Origin: Saturnia japonica
Lineage: Eukaryota > Arthropoda > Insecta > Lepidoptera > Saturniidae
Direction: 5' to 3'
Assembly (NCBI GenBank): GCA_033032175.1
Contig: CM065326.1
Coordinates: forward strand, 11,674,001-11,738,000
DNA: 64,000 bases
This document shows, in pieces, positions 47,545 to 57,500 of this stretch (its first letter is position 1; each line of letters begins with the position of its first letter). The notes beneath the pieces are model-generated. The model saw only the letters and a list, made by a program, of their open reading frames with translations, made no database searches and had not been told where the DNA came from. The translations under genes were made by a program, and so were the position numbers.

Positions 47545-48288
47545 ATGTTTACACAATTTAAAAAAAAAAATACTATACAAAATTATCGACCAATATCAAT
47601 TTTCAATATATTATCTAAAATATTTGAAAGCATTATGCTGTCGCCATTAGCATCACACTTATTCACACACACAAATTTTATAAATCAGAATCAACATGGT
47701 TTCAGTAAGAACAAATCTACTGTCACAAACCTACTAAGTTATGCGAATGACATATCAATAGCAATTGATGCCCGGCTTCAGCAAGCAAGCAAGCAGTTCC
47801 CGCTCCCCAGCCAACAACAGGTGCGAGAAGAACACTGTGGGGTTTTAGTCGGTAAGAGTCCGACATACCCCTCCCTTGAGCGGCCCAGCTCGGGAGGCGG
47901 ATTCAATGCAAGATTTCCCCACGATAAAAAAAAAAAAGTGTACACTGATGTTAGTAGTGATTTTGATAAAGTTAACCATAACATACTTATACAAAAACTA
48001 AAGCAATCCGGAATTCATGGTCTTATTTTAAAATGGTTACAATCGTATTTAGAGCATCGGGTTCAAAAGATCGTGGTGCACGGGTACACTTCCGGTCCTT
48101 TTTACGCATCATCAGGAGTTCCGCAAGGTTCCCATTTAGGACCATTACTATTTTTAATATTTATTAATGATGTCACTTGTTATACCAAACACACTAAACG
48201 TTTACTATTTGCGGATGACTTAAAATCGTATAAGGTAATCAAAAATGTAAATGACTCAGTTCTTATTCAAAGAGATTTTATTCACTGA
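47545..48288 (+). pseudogene. Non-LTR retrotransposon reverse transcriptase (CR1/Jockey-group)
   Basis: The frame begins inside the polymerase with NYRPISIFNILSKIFESIM, then NQNQHGFSKNKSTVTNLL. After a SINE-derived insert it continues with VYTDVSSDFDKVNH (first catalytic Asp), GLILKWLQSYL, SSGVPQGSHLGPLLFLIFIND and LLFADDLKSYK (the FADD catalytic pair). The endonuclease and 5' part are missing, so the copy is 5'-truncated. The insert and later frameshifts make it inactive. The exact clade is an inference from motif wording. Confidence 0.85.
47770..47938 (+). mobile_element. SINE inserted in the reverse transcriptase ORF
   Basis: Between the residues IAIDARL and VYTDVS lies foreign sequence: CAGGTGCGAGAAGAACACTG, TGGGGTTTTAGTCGGTAAGA, GTCCGACATACCCCTCCC and an eleven-A tail (47928-47938). 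The GTTTTAGTCGGTAAGAGTCC phrase is one I know from common moth SINEs. By chance it keeps the frame open, so a translation shows a false 50-residue linker. Confidence 0.7.
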
Positions 48289-49225
48289 TTGAGACTGATG
48301 CACCGACAACAAAATGGAACTAAACGCAAGCTAGTGTGTACACGTTAAATTTACAAAAAATAAAAATATAATTCCTTCTAGTTATTTCATAAGTACTGAA
48401 GCTCTGCAAGCTAAAACAGACTAGAGATTTGGGAATTGAGATAGACAGCAAGTTACAATTCACATCACAGTATTACGATATCTAAGGCCTGGAAAATGTG
48501 TGGGTTTGTTAAGCGCATGTGTAATGAATTCCGTGACATAAAAACAATATTATATCTTTATAAAACCCTGGTTAGGAGCATTTTAGAATATGGAACAAGT
48601 ATTTGGAACCCTCACTATAATATCCATATTGATCGCTCAGAGCGCATTCAACGCAATTTTACAAAATTCCTCGCTCGCAAAGACCAGAAATGCCCTTACT
48701 GCGTTGATTATAAAACTCGTTTAAAGCACTTTAATCTTATGTTGCTGCAAAATAGACGTAAGATCTTCGACCTTATTCTTTTACATAAGCTTGTTAACGG
48801 AGTTATTCTAGTCCCTGATGTATTACAAGAATTAAATCTAAATGTTCCTAGGAAGATACCAAGATTTCCTATTCAAAGAACCTTTTCTAAAACGCATTTC
48901 AGAACGAATATCTATTCACCTTTAAATCGCCTTAAGGAATTGTATTTGTAGTAATAAAAATAACGTCGATATTGAGGTCTTCAATTGCTCTTTCTGAAAT
49001 TTTCGCTCAAAGTTGTATGAATCATTTGCTATTTCATGTGATTTTTAGCTTTCTCCATATTTGTAATTTGTTTTTTTCTTGGTGTTCTGCTGCGGCTTAA
49101 TTTAATAAGACGTGCATACTATATGTAAAGATACTTCACACAGTCCTTAATTTGTGGTGTATTTGTTATTGTAATATTCTGTGAATGTGTCGTTGATGTG
49201 ACAATAAATAAATACACAATTTAAA
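48289..49225 (+). pseudogene. Non-LTR retrotransposon C-terminal region and 3' UTR
   Basis: After a damaged stretch (48290-48490) the frame resumes at 48496 with KTLVRSILEYGTSIWNPHYN and IDRSERIQRNFTKFLARK, the usual region downstream of the polymerase in these LINEs, and ends at 48951. The 3' UTR ends with AATAAATAAATA then an A run near 49222, a tandem tail typical of this group. It belongs to the same copy as 47545-48288. Confidence 0.8.
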
Positions 49226-50679
49226 AAAAAAACATAAAAATGTATTTACATTTTATCATTTACGGTTTACTTAATCATGTTGTTCGTACGCGGGATAAAA
49301 TTATTGTAAACTGCCTCTTTAGCCTAATGGTCGTAAGCGCGACTGCTATACAGCCTTCTTTTTTGAGCGCTTTCTCTACATTTACTGACTTAGAATATTA
49401 ACATCGTACTTACAAATAAACCTACCACCTCCCAAGTTTACAAATATTTGCTACATTTGAAAAACTCTGATGCCATCAGTTGCAACTGAGATCCAGTCTC
49501 CTTTAAGCTTATACCACATCGTCACTTAACATCAACTGAGATTGTTGTTAAACGCTGAACCCATTATCTATAAATAATAATTGCTTATAGCAATCCATGA
49601 TTTCATTACAGGGTTGCTAACTTTAAACTTAACTCCTAATTTTTGGGGAATTTTTAAGGTAGGTTACAGAGAATTTTTTTTAGAGATATCCCTCTACTTG
49701 GGTTAGCCCAAGAGGTGAAATACCTCCACCCTACAAAAGATTGCATCCATATGATCTTATGTTGTGTTCCTGCGGTAAGTATGGTTTCCAGAGCCCCTTG
49801 GGGTTGGGGGTTCGAGGTTACATTGTAAAGTTATGGAAAATAAAACAAAACATGTTTTATATACAATTTTTATTATTTACAAATCGAAATATATCATTGT
49901 GATATATATTTTCTTAATTACCAGATTTACAAATTTTCATTTTCTTTGTTTTTCTAATTACTAAAAATATTGTATATTATGGGCATAAATTAACACATTA
50001 CTGCTGTGTTTAGAAGAAACTAAATAAATACATACATATTTATCATAAGTAAACATTTGACTTATACATATAAAAAAAGTTATATTTAGCAAAAACAGGT
50101 GTAAAGCATTTTTTGTTTTTCAAACTGGCAACTATCTCTATTCAAATCAAATTCAGGAGTTTTTGGCAAGATCATGAGTCAATGTAGTGGTTTTTACTTT
50201 GATTTATACATTTACGTTGTTTGACCAAATATTATTTAAGTAGTATGTAGTACTAGTGGCATTTTGCGTGATATAGTTTGGTTATTATGTACAGAGAACA
50301 GTGGATTTATACAAAATAACTAAACACATACATTTTTTGTTGCCACAAAAACTCCATGGACAGTTCCTAAATCCACCTAGCCCTAGTCCATCATTTTGTT
50401 ACAGCGATATAAATAGTACGAAGTCAATTTTATTCAATGGCCTTAGTAAGAATTAATAACACGCTCTACTAACAATTTTAACGTTGTAATTAAAGTTAAT
50501 AAAATTAATCGTTATTTAGGTCCTTAGTACAATCTCCTCACAGTGCAATCAAAACCAATTCACATTTCATACATTTATCACCATTATCTACACAGCATTA
50601 TACTTCTCCTCAAAGTGAAGCCGAAACCAATTCACATCTTAAACATTTATCACTATTTTCTACAGCATTATACTTGTCT
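49226..50679. repeat. Downstream of IARS2: repeats T3, T1, R5, R6
   Basis: T3 head fragment at 49312-49350; T1 scrap at about 49500-49560; R5 in reverse at 49680-49830 (ATCTTATGTTGTGTTCCTGC); R6 at 50158-50400 (TTTTTGGCAAGATCATGAG, GCCACAAAAACTCCATGG). Bases 50535-50740 contain a threefold local repeat of about 80 bp (AAACCAATTCACATCT-ATACATTTATCA, CTACAGCATTATACTT) that runs up to and into the last codons of IARS2. A clear AATAAA site on the minus strand was not fixed. Confidence 0.5.
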
Positions 50680-51538
50680 TCATAGCGCAGACAAAACCAA
50701 TTCACATCTCATACATTTATCATTATTATCTACAGCATTATACTTACGACATCTCATACACTGTCTCTTTTTACTCTGTGACACGACGACCTCCCACTCT
50801 GTATCACCGTCTGACAGTTCCAAACTGACATCTGTCATTTCTAAAATCTCGCACAACACACTGTCACTAACACCGTCCGATACATTCAGAAGTATCAACT
50901 TCTCATACAAACTCTCATTCGTTTTTATATTTGCCGAGAACTTTTTCAAATGCTCGTTTCTCGTTTCAACACACATATCGCGTTTTATATCCAATATCGC
51001 TTCCATCAAAGATACGTCGATGTTGCCAGCTGTTAGTAACGGTTTCTGAGAGGTGTAGAAAAACGGTTTCTCGTATAACGGGTGGTGTTGCCAGACCTCT
51101 TCCACTAAATGAGGCAGGATAGGTCCTACCGCTTTGCAGAGCGCCACTAAGATGGTATTAATCACTAACTGTGCAGACAGTCTCTCCTCAGAGTTTCTCA
51201 TCGAGCAATAAAGCCTATCTTTGATACAATGGCAGTACAATCCTGACACTTTGTTACTAACGAAAAACAGGATCGTTTGAGCCGCATTATTGTACCTAAA
51301 ATTATTATAATGTTCGATTATTTGTTTGTCAAATTCTTCTGTTTGAGCTATCATATAACTATCGAAATAGTTTAAAACCGGAGCGCGATCAAAATCTGTT
51401 GTTTCGACGTCACCGATCACACCGAGAAGGTACTTCAAGATGTTGCGCAACCTTATGACCTCGGTGTGACAGTCGTCCAGTAGCTTCTTACTGATCACGA
51501 TTTGGGAATGTTGGGTCGAGTGACTGGCAACCCACCAC
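50680..51538 (-). CDS. IARS2: IARS2 last exon: anticodon-binding domain and zinc finger
   Basis: The acceptor TCGTTTCAG precedes a base completing the Arg codon of ...DTLR|WWVA. The exon runs [21 protein letters not shown], then the helical anticodon-binding domain ([42 protein letters not shown]). The C terminus ends with a Cys4 zinc finger, CMRC then 11 residues then CMRC, a few residues before the stop at 50680-50682. At 859 bp it is the longest exon. The upstream-most part of the domain matches class I synthetase helices that contact the tRNA. Confidence 0.95.
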
Positions 51539-54500
51539 CTGAAACGAGCGGTATTGCTATAGTATAAAAAATGCCGAAAATATTATAATTATGTCACCAA
51601 CGAATTGAAAATTGACATTAGATTAGGAAATCAAAACAATAGAGACCCTGTTTCATTTTAACACGCATAGTATATCTACGTGATAGAACGACACGGGTGA
51701 TACTAGTCTTGTTCACATTATGTGGACACTTTAAAGATAGCTTAATTTGTAATACAATTTTTTTATATAGTAGCTCAGTCAAATGGTAAGAACAGTACAA
51801 TCCAAAAACAATGGTGACCACCAAGTGATCAGTAATCCATCGACGGTCACAGTCAGGCAGACCTGCAAACCCATCGGTGCTGAATATCATTACCATCATT
51901 TCAACCGAAAGAACATCCTACCGGTCCAATGTTGCCCGCATCCAGCGACTTCTCGCAACATTTACCGGCTCGTTGGACCAGCTTGTGGCGGGTCTTCCCA
52001 CGCTGCGTCTTCCAGTACGTGGCCGCCACTCGAGAACTCTTCGGCCCTATCGGCCATCCATTCTACGAGCTACGTGGCTCGCCCTCTGCCACTTAAATCT
52101 AACTATCTACCAAACCTGTCACACAAAGTAGAACCAAACAAAGTCAATTTGGTTCTCCTGCAGATCTCCTCATTTCTGATTCAATCACGCACTATGGCGA
52201 GTGTTACATCTAGAGTATGGTGACCACGATCCAATTGGAAACAATCATCGTGTGTCTAGCACACTAAGCTTAAAATTTAATCATCTAAAGGTCCGTACAC
52301 ACGAGCGTTTTTCGAAAGTTTTTAAAAACGCCCGTGCAGTTGGAACCTTAGTCTGAACTGCACTTACCTCAAGGTATCTATTCCGTATGCCGGCTGACTG
52401 TTTTTGTCCTTCCCACCGTGGATAATTGCGATCGGGTCAATGACGTTACCGATAGATTTTGACATTTTCCGCTTCTTCTCGTCAACGACAAAACCGTGGA
52501 CGAAAATCGAACTGCGGAGTATCACAATCCAATAAATACTTCCTTCAAAAATTGTACATCATGAGTTACCACGCCATAAGCCGTAGGACCAGCGGATATG
52601 GATGGACCTTGGGATCGCTGGTCACACAAATTACGGCCATGGGAAACGACGGCGTGATTCCGACATGATTATATATTTTAATTAATTTTAAATTAGTCTT
52701 GTGTACCTATTATAATTCTTTTGAAATAAATCTTTATTTAACCGTCTACAAAAATAGACGAAGGTCCTGAATTCGACTGTACATTTTTTTATGGATGTTC
52801 AGCCATAACTTCTTTGTTTATGAACCGAATTAGATGATTCTTGTCTCGTTTAAACATCGAAGTCGGTTTTCTTTTTTGTTAAAACTTGTCTTGTTTATTT
52901 AAACTTGTACCGCCTATCAAAACCCATGCGGTGTCGATTTTTTCCAAGATGCCAACACGCTAAGCCTAGTGGGGGGAATGGCTCTCAAGTCCAGTTGCCG
53001 GGACACACCTATTGATGTTTAAAGACAGATTTTCAACTTGAGGATTGTAGCTATGGTTTCATCACGTTATCCTTAATCGAAAACTCAGGCTCATTGCACG
53101 GATTCGAACTCACGTCGATCGACTTGAGAGTCCGTACACGCTACCACTTAGCCATCGCTTCTTCAGTATGACTTAAATGGTGATTCAGATCACTCTGAAT
53201 CAGTTACTGGGTGGTAACGACATGACAATCGTCTTCTACGAACACTTTACATCAAAACTAATACCTGACATATGGCACGCCTAACGTACATTTTCAATAA
53301 TCTATCTAACCACTGGTTTTATAAGTGACGTTAGAAAGATATCTAACCACCGTTTTCAATAACCCATCTATCCATTGTTTCAGTTACTAAAGATAGGCGA
53401 ATAACCTTTTGATATTACTTTTTTTTCAATAACCTATCAATGTATAGTTTTTCGTATCTACATAATATATATATATATATATCAATATACTATAGCTTGG
53501 ATAGATAAGAGGAAGGCAAATATCTTTCTTAATTTGAAGATAGTACTTATAACATATATATACTAATCTGGGATAGTAAACTCAGATATTTTATTGAAAA
53601 CGGCCGTAAGTTAGCGTAAGCTTTTGCATTTCAATAACGTATCTTCGGATAGCTAGTACATACAAAAGCTTACCAACAGATATATCTTTCTATCGTCAGT
53701 AACAAAAACTGGTTAAATAGATCATTTAAAATGGACGTTAGGCGTGTTATGTTCCACGATCAGCCGGCGTATATCCAACAATCAAGCGCGGTGATAGGGT
53801 CTCTGTACATGTCTGATACTTATTCATTCATTCTTTCATTAATCCTTTCTTTAGTTAGTTCGTCGTTTGTTTCTTCATTCACTTACTCGTCCGTTATTCG
53901 TCATTCATTCGTACACTCCTTCATTTACTTAGTAATTTACTCATTTAAGCATTCATTCCCTCACTCATTAATTCATTTATTGGTTCATTATTAAATTTGC
54001 ACATTCTAATTACTGTTCATCATCGCACCATCGTAATGGCGATTTCGATAGTTGTGAAAGCTAGTTCTGTATTTTCTAAGTACGCTGCAGTGCTATTTAT
54101 TTACCATGGCAATTTTTTTTTTTTAAATATGGCACACTCACCGGTATGGCGGGGCGTCGTTCAACGCTATGGAGGTAAGCAGTGACGCTTGAAACCAACC
54201 AGTCAGTTGGTCAACGCCTTCAGAATACAAGTTCGCAGTTCGACCGTCCAATATAGACCAAGATAAACCAGAATCCAACCATATGTCCATTATATCCTGG
54301 AAAATTATTAAACGATAACGGATACCATGGTGTCTTCGATTCCTTTTTCAAGTAATACTAATTTTGAGAACTGCGCGCGCATCATGATGAAGTGGAAATG
54401 GAAGTGGAAGTGAAGAGGAAGTGCGTCATGATGAAGTTAGCCGTCAATGACAATAATGTGAACTCATTTTACAGACTTAATAATTTAGGTTAATTAAAAT

Positions 54501-57500
54501 AACGTTTATTAATACATCCTCAGATTATTTTTAAAAAAAGACAGTAAAATTAATTGACATTATTCATTCATGGCTATATGCTTCACGGTTATATGCTTAT
54601 TGTGGGTGATCCCTAGCAGATAGACATACAGTGGTGGTCATATAATTAGAAACACTTCTTATGAATAAAGAAAGTATAACTTCAACGTACAAATGTTCGT
54701 AAAAAATATACACATTCAATAATTAATAATCATGCAATAATATAGCCACTCAAATAAAAAAACTCATTAAATGTATAAAATATACAACATATTTTACTTT
54801 TAATTACAAAATGAGTCTTACACATGTAGGAGTTTATTTTCTGTTACTGGCCGCTTGGACGCCTAATTAGAAACATTTTAAAAAAGCATCCACATCTCGT
54901 TCTTTTTTTTGAAATTAGAGAATAACATTTATTTCTTGGCTTTTCTATTATTTTGGTGGCAATTCAAAATTTAATCTGAATTTTATTTTGTTCAAAATGG
55001 GCAAAAATAAAAGTTGTGACACGTCAACTAGGCAAATAATTGTTAATTTACATATATATCATAAGTGGGCGTACAGAAGAATAGCTGAGCATTTAAATTG
55101 TTCTGTTAAGAACGCTTTTAATGCAATTGATCATTATAAAACACATGGAACTGTAGAAAATGGTCTTATCAAGGCTCGGCCAAGAAAAACCTCTCCCAGG
55201 GAAGATACGCTTATTGTTTGTGTTGCTAAAAAAGATCCAAGTAACGGGTCTTCCCACGCTGCGTCTTCCAGTACGTGGCCGCCACTCGAGAACTCTTCGG
55301 CCCTATCGGCCATCCATTCTACGAGCTACGTGGCTCGCCCTCTGCCATTTAAATCTAACTATTCACCAAACCTGTCACACAAAGTGGAACCAAACAAAGT
55401 CAATTTGGTTCTCCTGCAGATCTCCTCATTTCTGATTCAATCACGCACTATGGCGAGTGTTACATCTAGAGTATGGTGACCATGATCCAATTGGAAACAA
55501 TCATCGTGTGTCTAGCACACTAAGCTTAAAATTTAATCATCTAAAGGTCCGTACACACGAGCGTTTTTCGAAAGTTTTTAAAAACGCCCGTGCAGTTTGA
55601 GCCTTAGTCTGAACTGCACTTACCTCAAGGTATCTATTCCGTATGCCGGCTGACTGTTTTTGTCCTTCCCACCGTGGATAATTGCGATCGGGTCAATGAC
55701 GTTACCGATAGATTTTGACATTTTCCGCTTCTTCTCGTCAACGACAAAACCGTGGACGAAAATCGAACTGCGGAGTATCACAATCCCATAAAAACTTCCT
55801 TCAAAAATTGTACATAATGAGTTACCACGCCATAAGCCGTAGGACCAGCGGATATGGATGGACCTTGGGATCGCTGGTCACACAAATTACGGCCATGGGA
55901 AACGACGGCGTGATTCCGACATGATTATATATTTTAATTAATTTTAAATTAGTCTTGTGTACCTATTATAATTCTTTTGAAATAAATCTTTATTTAACCG
56001 TCTACAAAAATAGACGAAGGTCCTGAATTCAAAAGTATATTTTTTTATGGTTGTTCAGTCATAACTTCTTTGTTTATGAACCGAATTAGATTATTATTGT
56101 CTCGTTGGAAAGGGGATACCTCAAGGGTGGTCCCATTTTAATATCATTGGCACTGGCCCTTCGACTTCGAAGATACACCAGAGAACTCCTCAAAATCATC
56201 GAAGTCGGTTTTCTTTTTTGTTAAAACTTGTCTTGTTTATTTAAACTCGTACCGCCTATCAAAACCCATGCGGTGTCGATTTTTCCCAAGATGCCAACAC
56301 GCTAAGCCTAGTGGGGGGAATGGCTCTCAAGTCCAGTTGCCGGGACACACGTATTGGTGTTTAGCGGCAGATTTTCAACTTGAGGATTGTAGCTAGCCAG
56401 GCGCCCTACCACCATGCTATGGTTTCATCACGTTATCCTTAGTCGAAAACTCAAGCTCATTGCACGGATTCGAACTCACGTCGATCGACTCGAGAGTCCA
56501 TACACCACTCAGCCATCGCTTCTTCAGTATGATTTAAACGGTGATTCAGATCACTCTGACTCAATTACTGGATGGTAAGAACATGACAATCGTCTTCCGC
56601 GAACACTATACATCAAAACTAATACCTGACAAAGTGGCACGCCTAACGTCCATTTTCAATTATCTATCTAACCACTGATTTATATGTAAAGTTATAAGTT
56701 TCAGTTACTAAAGATATACGAATATAAAACCTTTTGATATTACTTTTTTTTCAATAACCTATCAATGTATAGTTTTTCGTATCTACATAATATATATATC
56801 AATATACTATAGCTTGGATAGATAAGAGGAAGACCAATATGTTTTTTGCCACAACACGCTCGTTAGCCAGATGAAAATTACTTAAAACATTAGGCTTACC
56901 AGTGTAAGAAATAATATATGCAATAAAATACTTATTCATTTATTCATACATTCATTCAATCATTCATCCGTTCTTTAGTTCGCTCGTCGTTCATCCCTTC
57001 ATTCACTTACTAGTCCGTTATTCGTCGTTCATTCGTACACTCCTTCATTCGATTAGTAATTTACTCATTTAAGCATTCATTCAATTATTGGATCTTAATT
57101 AAATTTGCACATACATTTTTTCATTCAATATCTAATTACTGTTCCTCACCGCAATATCGTAATGTCGATTTCGATAGTTGAGAAAGCTAGTTCTGTATTT
57201 TCTAAGTACGCAGCAGTGCAATTTACCATGACCATATTTATATTTATTATATATTTATATGATTTTACCATGACAAATATTAAAAAAAAATGGCACACTC
57301 ACCGGTATGGTGGGGCATCGTTCAATGCTATGGAGGTAAGCAGTGACGCTTGAAACCAGCCAGTCAGTTGGTCAACGCCTTCAGAATACAAGTTCGCAGT
57401 TCGACCGTCCAATATAGTCCAAGATAAACCAGAATCCAACCATATGTCCATTATATCCTGGAAAATTATTAAACGATAACGGCTACCATGGTGTTTTCGA

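Larger units (their letters stand above)
51989..54630. repeat. Tandem duplication inside IARS2, copy A
   Basis: Direct repeat of 55245-57809. It starts inside the RTE-like fragment at CGGGTCTTCCCACGCTGCGT and ends inside a Helitron-like fragment at GCAGATAGACATA. It contains the KMSKS exon A2, repeat R1 (with an internal deletion of about 90 bp relative to copy B), SINE T1, a MITE, ATTC-rich simple sequence, the DIWLDSG exon A1 and the short GCGCG repeat. Introns differ by scattered substitutions and several indels. Confidence 0.93.

Noticed and set aside
50543..51049. 168-codon plus-strand ORF
   Set aside because: Antisense shadow of the IARS2 last exon; its serine/leucine-rich content comes from the real minus-strand codons.
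51783..52223. 146-codon plus-strand ORF
   Set aside because: It runs through reverse-strand LINE tail sequence; no domain.
53731..53994. 87-codon hydrophobic plus-strand ORF
   Set aside because: It is the translation of ATTC-rich simple sequence in an intron.
54988..55479. 163-codon plus-strand ORF starting as a Tc1 transposase
   Set aside because: Only the first 85 or so codons are transposase; the rest is duplicated RTE-like DNA joined at the breakpoint.
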